From assembly GCA_902521155.1 (NCBI GenBank), contig CABYQR010000004.1, positions 1 through 64,000 of the forward strand: DNA of 64,000 nucleotides, given 5' to 3'. The notes beneath the pieces were generated by a model. The model made no database searches. It saw nothing but the letters and a program-made list of their open reading frames with translations, and had not been told where the DNA came from. Source of the DNA: an uncultured Alphaproteobacteria bacterium (lineage in GTDB: Bacteria > Pseudomonadota > Alphaproteobacteria > HIMB59). Positions 50,390 to 59,922 of the stretch are shown here, in pieces (the first letter of the stretch is position 1; each line of letters starts with the position of its first letter). Position numbers and translations under genes: made by a program.

Positions 50390-52513
50390 ATGGCTGTTAT
50401 GCAAAACATTGAGGATAAGTATAAATTTAATAAAAATTTAATAGTTTACTTAAGTATATTTGTAGTAGGGGCTATTGCTTACTATCTCTCAATTATTAAT
50501 GAGGATCCCTCGGTATTCCCCAAATCTATTACGGATGAATTCAAATTTACTGCATGGATTAATGCTGGTGAAGATTATCTGAAAGAGAACTATAGATGGA
50601 TTACTAGATTGTTTGCTTCTTTTCTTAAAGCTGGTTATACGGCATTAGAAAATTTCTTTGTCACTTCCCCATGGATATTAGTAATGTCTTTAGTTGCTCT
50701 TCCAGCCTTAGCATATGGCGGTATAAAGCTTTCTTTATTTTGTATTTTCACAGTTTATTTTTGGGGAGCAGTAGATATGTGGGATGTGTCCATGCAAACT
50801 TTATCTTTAATGGGTTTATCTGTAATTTTATCAATAATCTTTGGTGTAACTCTTGGAATATTTAGTTCACAAAGTGATAGATTTGAAAATTTCTTAAAAC
50901 CTATTCTTGATACTATGCAGGTTATGCCAGCCTTTGTTTATCTATTTCCTGCCATGTTCTTTTTTGGCATTGGTGGAGCTCCAGCTATTATTGCAACTTT
51001 AATTTATGCTATGCCTCCTATAATAAGATTAACTAATTTAGGAATTAGACAAGTTTCAAAAGAAACTATTGAGTCCGCAGAGTCTTTTGGTTCAAACAAA
51101 ATACAACTTTTATTTAAAATCAAAATTCCAATGGCATTACCTAGTATTATGATGGGTGTTAATCAAACTATCATGATGGCTTTGGCCTTAGTTGTTTTAG
51201 CTACTTTTATAGGTGCAGAGGGTTTGGGTGGTCAAGTATGGCAAGCAATTAGAAAATTAGATGTGGGTTACGCAATGGAGGCAGGACTATGTATCTTATT
51301 TATGGCAATAATGTTTGACAGAATAAGTAGTGCCATCACTAAAGATAAACAGACTTTGCCAGAGGATGTTCAAAAATTTTATATACTTCCTCAAAATTGG
51401 CAAAGGTACACAATTGCAAATTTAATTGAATTACCCTTTAGATTAATTGTTAAATTAACTTATATAATTTTTTCTAATATCATTAATCTTTTTGCTATTA
51501 CAGTTGATAAATTTATATCTATATTTAAAAAATCTTATAGTGGACTAGTTAGAGATTTTATAATTCAAAGATTTTTTTTATTCTCATCAGTACTAATATT
51601 CATTCTAATACTTTTATTTGATGCATACTTTTACACAATTGGCTCATTCCCTGAAACTTGGGCTATAGACATAGAAAAACCTATCGAGAATGCAGTTAAA
51701 GCTATGACACTAGATCCTGGTTTTATTGCTTTTGCTAAAGGAATGAGGGCATTTGTATATTTGTATTTACTCAATCCATTAAATTTATTTCTTACTCACA
51801 CACCCTGGTGGTACACAATGACAGTTTTTATTATCATAGGTTATTTCACTGTGGGTATAAGATTTGCAATAATCACAGCATTATTATTAGCTTTCATAGG
51901 CGCTAGCGGTATGTGGATGCATTCAATGATTACTTTATCATCTGTCTTGGTTTCCGTTTTAATTTGTTTTGTAATCGGAGTACCTCTTGGAATTATAGCT
52001 TCTTATAATAAGTGGTATAGAGATATACAAAACGTTGTCTTAGATGCTATGCAAACTCTTCCTTATTTTTGCTATCTCATCCCAGTTTTAATGTTTTTTG
52101 GTGGAAATATAGTATCAGCTGTAATTGCCACCGTTATTTATGCTGTACCTCCTATTATAAGATTGACCGCACTTGGTTTATCCCAAGTATCTGGATCCTA
52201 CTCAGAGGTTTCAAGGTCATTTGGTGGAACGGGTATTCAAACCTTAAACAAAGTTAAATTTCCGCTAGCAGTTCCTAGTCTTGTGATGGGCTTCAATCAA
52301 ACTGTAATTATGGCATTTGCAATGCAGATAGTTACACCTTTGATTGGAGGAAAAGGTTTAGGCCTTCAAGTTTTTAATGCTCTTCAAAGATCAGATACCG
52401 GAAGAGGGTTGTCTGCTGGTTTGGCAATAGTACTACTAGCAATTATTATAGATAGAATATCCCATGCCTGGACAAAGAAACAAAGAATAGCTTTAGGATT
52501 AGATAAATCTTAA
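50390..52513 (+). CDS. proW: Glycine betaine/proline-type ABC transporter permease, two fused permease domains
   Basis: 707 aa with two related permease segments (MQVMPAFVYLFPAMFFFGIGGAPAIIATLIYAMPPIIRLT and MQTLPYFCYLIPVLMFFGGNIVSAVIATVIYAVPPIIRLT). Confidence 0.92.
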   Translation: MAVMQNIEDKYKFNKNLIVYLSIFVVGAIAYYLSIINEDPSVFPKSITDEFKFTAWINAGEDYLKENYRWITRLFASFLKAGYTALENFFVTSPWILVMSLVALPALAYGGIKLSLFCIFTVYFWGAVDMWDVSMQTLSLMGLSVILSIIFGVTLGIFSSQSDRFENFLKPILDTMQVMPAFVYLFPAMFFFGIGGAPAIIATLIYAMPPIIRLTNLGIRQVSKETIESAESFGSNKIQLLFKIKIPMALPSIMMGVNQTIMMALALVVLATFIGAEGLGGQVWQAIRKLDVGYAMEAGLCILFMAIMFDRISSAITKDKQTLPEDVQKFYILPQNWQRYTIANLIELPFRLIVKLTYIIFSNIINLFAITVDKFISIFKKSYSGLVRDFIIQRFFLFSSVLIFILILLFDAYFYTIGSFPETWAIDIEKPIENAVKAMTLDPGFIAFAKGMRAFVYLYLLNPLNLFLTHTPWWYTMTVFIIIGYFTVGIRFAIITALLLAFIGASGMWMHSMITLSSVLVSVLICFVIGVPLGIIASYNKWYRDIQNVVLDAMQTLPYFCYLIPVLMFFGGNIVSAVIATVIYAVPPIIRLTALGLSQVSGSYSEVSRSFGGTGIQTLNKVKFPLAVPSLVMGFNQTVIMAFAMQIVTPLIGGKGLGLQVFNALQRSDTGRGLSAGLAIVLLAIIIDRISHAWTKKQRIALGLDKS

Positions 52514-54831
52514 TGGATCATGAGAATGATCTTCCTTTAACAGGATCACATTGGGGAACTTATCGTGCCAAGATAAAAAACGGTAAGATAGAAAAACTTA
52601 TAGGGTGGGAGCATGATACTGATCCTTCTCCTATTGGTTCCGGTATCTTAGATATTCATAATAATTCAACTCGTATTGATGCACCAATGGTAAGAAAAAG
52701 TTGGTTAGAAAGTGGACCAGGATCTAAAAATAACTTAAGAGGTGTCGACTCATATATTGCAGTTTCTTGGGATGAAGCTGAAAAATTAATAGCAGATGAA
52801 TTGAATAGGGTAAGAAATAATTTTGGTAACTCTTCAATATTCGGAGGCTCTTATGGTTGGGCTAGCGCTGGAAGATTTCATCACGCACAAAGTCAGCTCC
52901 ATCGATTTTTGAATTGCATAGGGGGTTATACCAGATCAAAATTCACATATAGTTTTGCGGCAGCAGAAGCAATGGTCCCACATATATTAGGGAGCTATAG
53001 AGCTTATCTTGATACGTGCACTAGTTGGGATTCAATTAAAGAAAACACCGAATTGTTTGTTTGTTTTGGAGGAGTTCCTCTAAAAAATGGTCAGATTTCT
53101 CAAGGTGGAACAGGCAGCCATAATCAAAAAAAAAATATAATCGAAACAGCTGAAGCTGGAATTAAATTTATTAATTTTAGTCCCTTAAAATCTGATCTAT
53201 TAGATGAGGTCAACGGAGAATGGTATGCCTTACGCCCAAATACCGATACTGCAATTATGTTAGGAATTGCCCATACTCTTCATGTAGAAAAGTTAAGTGA
53301 TAAAGAATTTCTACAGAGCCACACAGAAGGTTTTGATCAGTTCCTTGAATATCTTTTAGGTAAAAATGATGGAGTTGAAAAAGATGCAGATTGGGCTTCA
53401 GAAATAAGTGAAATTTCTTCTGATAAAATTAAACAACTAGCGAGAACTATGGTTTCTAGAAGAACAATGATTTCAGTTAGCTGGTCACTGACTCGTCAAG
53501 ATCATGGGGAGCAGCCCTTTTGGGCTGCAATCATGCTAGCCTCGATGATTGGCCAAATTGGTCTACCAGGTGGGGGTTTTGGTTTTGGCTATAGTGCTAC
53601 AAATCATATTGGAGGTCAATTTACTATTATTCCTGGAGCGGCATTTCCCCAAACTGAAAATAAGATTGATGATTTTATTCCTGTAGCAAGAATAAGTGAT
53701 ATGTTGCTTAAACCTGGAGAAAAATTTGATTTTGATGGATCTACCTATACCTATCCAAATATAAAGATAGTTTATTGGGCAGGTGGAAATCCTTTCCATC
53801 ATCACCAAGATTTAAATAGACTAAATTTAGCTTGGCAAAAACCTGATACTATTATTTGCAACGATTGGTGTTGGAACTCTCTTGCAAAAAGATCTGATAT
53901 AGTTTTGCCTTGTACGACCCCTCTTGAACGCAAAGATATTATGATGACGCCTAGAGACCCTTATGTAGTCTCTATGTCCAAATTAATTGAACCACACGGT
54001 AAAGCTAAAAATGATTTTGAAATATTTAAAGGTATTTCTCGGGTTATGGGCTTAGAGCAAGATTTTACAGAGGGAAAAAATCAAGATCAATGGCAAGAAT
54101 GGATATATGAACAAACCTTAAAACAATGCTCTGACTCAAATATTGAGATTCCATCCTATAAAGAGTTTCTTAAAAAAGGATGGTTTAAAGTAAAACCCCC
54201 AAAAGTACACACAATCATGCTAAAAGATTTTCGTAAAGATCCTTTAAATAATCCCTTAAATACTCCTAGTGGTAAAATCGAAATATATTCAAGAACTGTA
54301 GATAGTTTCAAATATGATGACTGTCCGGGACATCCTGTCTGGATAGAACCATGTGAATGGTTGGGAATGAAAAATAAACCTTACCCTCTCCATTTAATTT
54401 CTAATCAACCCAAAGACAAACTACACAGTCAAATGGATCATGGAAGTTTTAGTAAATCATTTAAAATTCAGGGGAGAGAGCCAATTGAAATGAACCCTAA
54501 AGATGCAGAGGATAGAAAAATTAAAAATGGAGATATTGTTAAACTTTTTAACGATAGGGGAGCTTGTTTAGCAGGAGTTAATATAAATAATAAAGTAAGA
54601 AAAGGTGTTGTTCAAATTAGTACAGGTGCATGGTATGATCCAGAAGATCCAAAAAAAATTAATACCCTTTGTAAGCATGGAAATCCAAATGTATTAACTA
54701 GAGATAAAGGAACCTCAAAACTTGGACAGGGTCCTATTGCTCATTCTTGCCTCATTGATATAGAGCTTTTTAAAAATAATGCACCAATAGTTACTGCTCA
54801 TGTACCTCCAATAATTATTCGTGAAAATTAA
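52513..54831 (+). CDS. Molybdopterin-dependent oxidoreductase (DMSO/TMAO/biotin sulfoxide reductase-like)
   Basis: GGSYGWASAGRFHHAQSQLHRFLN, GGQFTIIPGAAFPQ, NDWCWNSLAKRSDIVLPCTTPLERKDI; 772 aa. Confidence 0.88.
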   Translation: MDHENDLPLTGSHWGTYRAKIKNGKIEKLIGWEHDTDPSPIGSGILDIHNNSTRIDAPMVRKSWLESGPGSKNNLRGVDSYIAVSWDEAEKLIADELNRVRNNFGNSSIFGGSYGWASAGRFHHAQSQLHRFLNCIGGYTRSKFTYSFAAAEAMVPHILGSYRAYLDTCTSWDSIKENTELFVCFGGVPLKNGQISQGGTGSHNQKKNIIETAEAGIKFINFSPLKSDLLDEVNGEWYALRPNTDTAIMLGIAHTLHVEKLSDKEFLQSHTEGFDQFLEYLLGKNDGVEKDADWASEISEISSDKIKQLARTMVSRRTMISVSWSLTRQDHGEQPFWAAIMLASMIGQIGLPGGGFGFGYSATNHIGGQFTIIPGAAFPQTENKIDDFIPVARISDMLLKPGEKFDFDGSTYTYPNIKIVYWAGGNPFHHHQDLNRLNLAWQKPDTIICNDWCWNSLAKRSDIVLPCTTPLERKDIMMTPRDPYVVSMSKLIEPHGKAKNDFEIFKGISRVMGLEQDFTEGKNQDQWQEWIYEQTLKQCSDSNIEIPSYKEFLKKGWFKVKPPKVHTIMLKDFRKDPLNNPLNTPSGKIEIYSRTVDSFKYDDCPGHPVWIEPCEWLGMKNKPYPLHLISNQPKDKLHSQMDHGSFSKSFKIQGREPIEMNPKDAEDRKIKNGDIVKLFNDRGACLAGVNINNKVRKGVVQISTGAWYDPEDPKKINTLCKHGNPNVLTRDKGTSKLGQGPIAHSCLIDIELFKNNAPIVTAHVPPIIIREN

Positions 54832-54863
54832 ATATATAATGATAAAAATTAAAAGTATAATTA

Positions 54864-56063
54864 ATGGGTAACCTTCAAGAAGAGTCTGATTTAAAAAGTA
54901 CTATAACAATTAGTGCTCGTCGATTTGAAGAGTCACCTTTTATTGAACGAACAAATACTCCTAATATGATAAGAGGAGTTTATGCTGGAAGATATTTTCC
55001 AATGCAAATAGATGAGGATCCAATTGAAAAATATTGGCTGCTAAGGCAAAAAGCGGTAATTTTTGATGTTCCAGAAAAACCAATAGAGATATCAGGACCT
55101 GATGCTAGCTCATTCCTAAATAAAGTATTAACGAGAGATATTACAAACGTTCAAGAAGGAAGGGGGTACTACGCTCTTGCCTGTACACCTCAAGGTGGAA
55201 TTTTTATGGATGGGGTTATATTTAAATTTAATGACAATAAGTATTGGTATGTTCAAGCTGATGGTCCTTTTGAAGATTGGCTCATAGCACACAGTTCAAA
55301 CTATAATATCAAAATTACTGATCCTAAATCTCGTGTGTTACAAATACAGGGACCAGCTTCTTTAGAAATAATGAAAAAGGCCTCTAGAGGAATAATAGAT
55401 GAGAACATGAAATATTTTAGATCTGGTTTTTTTGATATCGGAGGACAAAAACTTTATGTTTCAAGGACAGGCTTTACTAATGAATTAGGTTTTGAAATAT
55501 TCTCAGATGGACTAAAAACTGATCATTTGGCTTTGTGGGATCATTTAATGGAATGTGGTAAACCATTTGGAATGGAATTTTCAGCTTCAAGAGCAATGAC
55601 GATAAGACGTATTGAGGGTGGAATATTTGGTAATTTAACAGATATAGATACATCTATGACACCTTTTGAAGCTGGACTTGGTCTCTTTGTAAATATGGAT
55701 AAAAGTGATTTCATTGGAAAAGACTCTTTAAAAGAAAAAGATAAAAGAACCTGTCTTTTTGGCTTAACCTGTGAAAAAGCAGTCCCTGCAGCAGGTTCTA
55801 AAGTGATACTTAAAAATAAAATTGTGGGTTACGTGACTGCTGGTGTTCCATCACCTACATTGCAAATAGGAATAGGATATGTAAGGTTTTATGAACCTGA
55901 CTCATGGATAGGACAAGATCTGTTGTTAGAGCTTCCAGATGGGGATTCATATGAAGCAAAAATAGTTAACCTCCCTTTTATTGACCTAGAAAAAAAAATA
56001 GTTCGTGGTCTAGATCGCTCAATTCCTTCAAAAAAAGAAGAGGTATTATTTAATGGAAAATAA
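54864..56063 (+). CDS. GcvT-family aminomethyltransferase (DmdA/T-protein-like)
   Basis: IEISGPDASSFLNKVLTRDI, SRTGFTNELGFEIF, FEAGLGLFVNMDKSDFIGKDSL. Confidence 0.85.
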   Translation: MGNLQEESDLKSTITISARRFEESPFIERTNTPNMIRGVYAGRYFPMQIDEDPIEKYWLLRQKAVIFDVPEKPIEISGPDASSFLNKVLTRDITNVQEGRGYYALACTPQGGIFMDGVIFKFNDNKYWYVQADGPFEDWLIAHSSNYNIKITDPKSRVLQIQGPASLEIMKKASRGIIDENMKYFRSGFFDIGGQKLYVSRTGFTNELGFEIFSDGLKTDHLALWDHLMECGKPFGMEFSASRAMTIRRIEGGIFGNLTDIDTSMTPFEAGLGLFVNMDKSDFIGKDSLKEKDKRTCLFGLTCEKAVPAAGSKVILKNKIVGYVTAGVPSPTLQIGIGYVRFYEPDSWIGQDLLLELPDGDSYEAKIVNLPFIDLEKKIVRGLDRSIPSKKEEVLFNGK

Positions 56064-56841
56064 TTCTCTCAAAAACAAAAAAATTGTTATTACCGCTGGT
56101 GCTTCAGGTATTGGATTGGCAACAACAAAGTTATGTTTGTCCCGAGGTGCATGTGTATATGTTTGTGATATCAATTTAAAATTTATAGAAAAACTAAAAC
56201 GAAATCCTTTAAACGGAAAAAAATTATTTATTTTTGAATGTGATACTTCACAAGAAGATCAAGTTAAAAGATTTTTTAATAACATTAAAAAGCAAACAAA
56301 AAAAATTGATGCACTTATAAATAATATAGGAATATCTGGTCCTACAGCCTCACTTGAAAAAATAGTCTCAACAGAATGGGATAAAACTCTTAACACAAAT
56401 ATTAATAGTTACTTCTATTTTACCAAATCAGCTATTTCTCTTTTAAAAAAATCTAAGAATGGTTCTATTATAAATATTTCTTCAACAGCAGGAATTTATG
56501 GTTTTCCCAATAGATCTGCTTATGCTGCAAGTAAATGGGCTGTTATAGGTATAACCAAAACTTTAGCAATGGAACTTGGAAAGTTTAATATTAGATCAAA
56601 TGCTATTTGCCCTGGTTCTGTAAAAGGGGATAGAATGAATAGAGTAATTAAAGCTAAATCAAAAGTTACTAATAAAGCTGTTAAGAGTATCGAAAAAGAC
56701 TTTGTATCAATGAGTTCAATGAAACAGTGGATATATGAAGACGATATTGCAAAAATGTGTTCTTTCTTAATTTCAGATGACTCTAGCAAGGTTTCAGGTC
56801 AAATTATTTCAGTAGATGGTAATACAGAAAGAATGGATTAA
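56053..56841 (+). CDS. SDR family oxidoreductase
   Basis: ITAGASGIGLATT, NNIGISGP, YAASKWAVIGITKTLA, SVDGNTERMD. Confidence 0.93.
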   Translation: MENNSLKNKKIVITAGASGIGLATTKLCLSRGACVYVCDINLKFIEKLKRNPLNGKKLFIFECDTSQEDQVKRFFNNIKKQTKKIDALINNIGISGPTASLEKIVSTEWDKTLNTNINSYFYFTKSAISLLKKSKNGSIINISSTAGIYGFPNRSAYAASKWAVIGITKTLAMELGKFNIRSNAICPGSVKGDRMNRVIKAKSKVTNKAVKSIEKDFVSMSSMKQWIYEDDIAKMCSFLISDDSSKVSGQIISVDGNTERMD

Positions 56842-56842
56842 T

Positions 56843-57799
56843 TTATCTTAATTTCTTTTCGAATTTTTTTCTTAACTTTAAGAGTTCAACTAAGTACTCA
56901 TCTCTAATATTTGAAATTTCTGTAACTGATTTTCCTTTAGATTGTCTCTTAGTTCCCTCAACTAATTTATTTACTAATTTTTTCGTTAACTTAGGTGCTT
57001 TTAATTTTGTCCATGGGAGTTTTAAAGCAGGCCCAAATTGCTCTAACATATGGCTCATTCCAGAGTTTCCTCCAGCCAGATGAAAAGTTAAAAAAGTACC
57101 CATTAATGACCATCTTAATCCAGGACCATCTTCTATAGCTCTGTCTAAATCTTGCGTTGTTGCATAACCTTCACTAATTATATGTAGTCCTTCTCTCCAC
57201 AATGCTTCTTGTAATCTGTCCGATAAATATCCTGGTAGTTCGTTTTTGACTATAATAGGGTTCATAGAGATAGATTTGTAAAATTGGAAAGTTTTATTGA
57301 TTATTAATTCTGATGTTTTTTTTCCAGAAACAATTTCTACAGCAGGAAGTAAATAAACTGGATTAAATGGGTGACCTATAATAGTACGTTCTGGATTTTT
57401 ACATTTTGAATAAATTCTCGTAGGAAGTAAACCAGAAGAACTGGATGAAATAATTGCATTAGTTTTTGATTTTTCACCAATTATTTTCATTAGATTTGTT
57501 TTTAATAAATAGTTTTCACTTACACATTCCTGAATAAAATCAGCTTCTTTTGTTGCTTCTTCAATTGAATGACAATATTTGAGGTTTTGAAGATTGAGTC
57601 TTGTTTTACCAAAAAATTTTTTTACATGCGGCCATGTTCTTTTGATTTCTTTAATTGATTTTTTATGTAATTCAAAATCCTTATCAAAAGTATAGACAAT
57701 TTTATTATGAGCTAAGAAACGAATAATCCATCCAGTTCCTATAACACCGGTTCCTATTACAGCAACTTTTTTAAAATTTTTACTACTTGTGTTTAACAA
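56843..57799 (-). CDS. 3-hydroxyacyl-CoA dehydrogenase family, probable L-carnitine 3-dehydrogenase
   Basis: VAVIGTGVIGTGWIIRFLAHN, GHPFNPVYLLPAVEIV, adjacent BKACE and betaine-type SBP. Confidence 0.82.
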   Translation of the reverse strand: MLNTSSKNFKKVAVIGTGVIGTGWIIRFLAHNKIVYTFDKDFELHKKSIKEIKRTWPHVKKFFGKTRLNLQNLKYCHSIEEATKEADFIQECVSENYLLKTNLMKIIGEKSKTNAIISSSSSGLLPTRIYSKCKNPERTIIGHPFNPVYLLPAVEIVSGKKTSELIINKTFQFYKSISMNPIIVKNELPGYLSDRLQEALWREGLHIISEGYATTQDLDRAIEDGPGLRWSLMGTFLTFHLAGGNSGMSHMLEQFGPALKLPWTKLKAPKLTKKLVNKLVEGTKRQSKGKSVTEISNIRDEYLVELLKLRKKFEKKLR

Positions 57800-58667
57800 G
57801 TTTTAATTTTTCTCTTGTCTCTGAGGGTGTCATAGCTGAAAAACCAAGTTCATTTACAATTCTTAAAGCCTTTTCAACTAATTGGGGGTTTGTTGCAAGC
57901 TTACCTTTAGATAAGTACAAATTATCTTCTAAGCCCACTCTGGGATTACCACCCATTAAAACTGTTTGTGCTACAAAAGGCATTTCATTTTTTGAAATAG
58001 CAAAAGCTGACCATACACCTTCTTGAGGCATAATATCTTTCATGGCAAGCATAGCTAATGTTGTTGCTGGAGCACCCCATGGTATACCTAAACACATCTG
58101 AAACATTGGTGGATCACTTAATAATCCTTCTTCATAAAGTTGCGCACCAAACCACATATTTCCTAAATCAAAAGCTTCTATTTCTGGTTTGACTCCTAAG
58201 TCTTGCAATCTCTTAGCTGCTTTTCGAAGATCATTTGGTGTGTTGACAGCTATTGTTGTGCTATCACCAAAATTAAGTGTACCCGCATCTAGCGTGCATA
58301 TTTCTGGTAGAAGTTTTTCGACGTGAGAAATTCTTTCTGAAATATTGGCCATATCAGTATATGGACCAAAATTCATTGGATCGTTTTCTCCTATGTCTAA
58401 GTCACCACCCATACCTGTTGTTAAATTTAAAATGACATCAGTATCACTAGATCTAATTGTCTCAACAACCTCTTCGTAGAATTCAAATTTTCTACTTGGT
58501 CTTCCATCTTCCTCTCTTACGTGTATATGAACTATAGCGGCACCAGCATTAGCGGATTCTATTGCAGATGTAGCAATTTGTTTGGGTGTTTTTGGAAGAT
58601 CGGGATGTTTTGAAGCAGTATCGCCTGATCCATTAACGGCACATGTTAAAAAAACTTTATTAACCAT
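57783..58667 (-). CDS. BKACE family 3-keto acid cleavage enzyme (DUF849), probable dehydrocarnitine cleavage
   Basis: VFLTCAVNGSGDTASKHPDLPKTPKQIA, AGAAIVHIHVREEDGRPS, GGNPRVGLEDNLYLSKG. Confidence 0.87.
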   Translation of the reverse strand: MVNKVFLTCAVNGSGDTASKHPDLPKTPKQIATSAIESANAGAAIVHIHVREEDGRPSRKFEFYEEVVETIRSSDTDVILNLTTGMGGDLDIGENDPMNFGPYTDMANISERISHVEKLLPEICTLDAGTLNFGDSTTIAVNTPNDLRKAAKRLQDLGVKPEIEAFDLGNMWFGAQLYEEGLLSDPPMFQMCLGIPWGAPATTLAMLAMKDIMPQEGVWSAFAISKNEMPFVAQTVLMGGNPRVGLEDNLYLSKGKLATNPQLVEKALRIVNELGFSAMTPSETREKLKLVKHK

Positions 58668-58801
58668 TTACATAGATATTAATATACTTACCTAATTAAT
58701 AAAAATTAAATCTTTATAATTTCTATTCATTAATGTTTAAAATGCATATTAACTTTTGTTTTTTTTTGCTAAAATAATCCTTTAAATGGGAGGAATAATT
58801 T

Positions 58802-59803
58802 ATGAGAATATCTAAATTACTTATTACTTTTATTCTATCTTCTATGCTCTTTACTATGACGGCATCTAAGGCTAGTGCTGAAAAACTTTTGGCAGCTATA
58901 GCAGACTGGACTGGTGGAGAAATATCATGTCAAGTAGCCGTAAGTATACTTGAAGATGAGCTAGGATATGAAATTGATAGAATTGTATTTGCATCAGGAA
59001 CAGGTCTCTGGGAAGCCATTGCTGCCGGAGATATTGATTTTGCTTGTGAATCTTGGCCTAGTTATGCCGAAGCAGATGAAGTTATGCTTAATGGTGATCT
59101 AATTCACGGAGGAGAAGTTAAGATGACTTATTCTGGTGATGGAAGTGTTAAACTATTAGGAACTGTAGGTATTACTGGAATGTCAGATTACTATGTTCCA
59201 AAATATTGGGCAGACGCTAATCCAGGTTTTTCAGATTACACCAATTTAAATGATTTTAAATCTGATTTTGCAACTATGGAATCTGGTGACAAAGGAAGAT
59301 TAATTGGTTGTCCAGTTGCTGGTTGGAATTGTCATGATCAAAAAAGATTAGATGTACTTGGTCTAGACTTTATCGCTGACGAATTAGGTACCGAAACTGC
59401 TTCTCTTGCAGAAGCTCAAGGTATGTATGATAGAGGTGAACCATTCTTAATGTATCTATGGGAACCTCATTGGTTCTTTGGTGTTAATGAATTAGTTGGT
59501 GTAAAGTTAGCTCCTAATGCACCTTGTGAAACTTTTACCGAAGCTAATAACTGGGAAATATGCGGACCAGATAAGTGGCCTGGAACAGGGTGGGCTGTTG
59601 ATTACCCAATGAATTATGGTAATCCAGAGACTTTTGCAAAACCAGAAAACCAAAAAGCATTAGAATTTTTTGGCAAAATGGCATTATCTAACGCAGATCA
59701 AGCAGCAATGTTAGTTGCAGTTAGAGAAGGCGCGGAACTCAATGATGTAGTTGCTGAGTGGAAAGCTAATAATAAATCCACTTGGGAATCATGGCTTCCA
59801 TAA
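58802..59803 (+). CDS. proX: Glycine betaine/carnitine-type ABC transporter substrate-binding protein
   Basis: Signal peptide; ProX/OpuAC-like ACESWPSYAEAD, GRLIGCPVAGWNCHD, LWEPHWFF. Confidence 0.9.
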   Translation: MRISKLLITFILSSMLFTMTASKASAEKLLAAIADWTGGEISCQVAVSILEDELGYEIDRIVFASGTGLWEAIAAGDIDFACESWPSYAEADEVMLNGDLIHGGEVKMTYSGDGSVKLLGTVGITGMSDYYVPKYWADANPGFSDYTNLNDFKSDFATMESGDKGRLIGCPVAGWNCHDQKRLDVLGLDFIADELGTETASLAEAQGMYDRGEPFLMYLWEPHWFFGVNELVGVKLAPNAPCETFTEANNWEICGPDKWPGTGWAVDYPMNYGNPETFAKPENQKALEFFGKMALSNADQAAMLVAVREGAELNDVVAEWKANNKSTWESWLP

Positions 59804-59820
59804 AATATTAATTCATTTTA

Positions 59821-59847
59821 AGGCTCTGCAATTTATATGCAGAGCCT
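59821..59847 (+). terminator. Hairpin downstream of proX
   Basis: AGGCTCTGCA-ATTTATA-TGCAGAGCCT perfect 10-bp inverted repeat; no strong T-tract follows. Confidence 0.65.
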
Positions 59848-59922
59848 ACTAAATTACCCCTTTTCAAAGTTATTTTTAAATATGAATATTACTTTAGTAT
59901 TCATCCAATATAGTTACTTATT

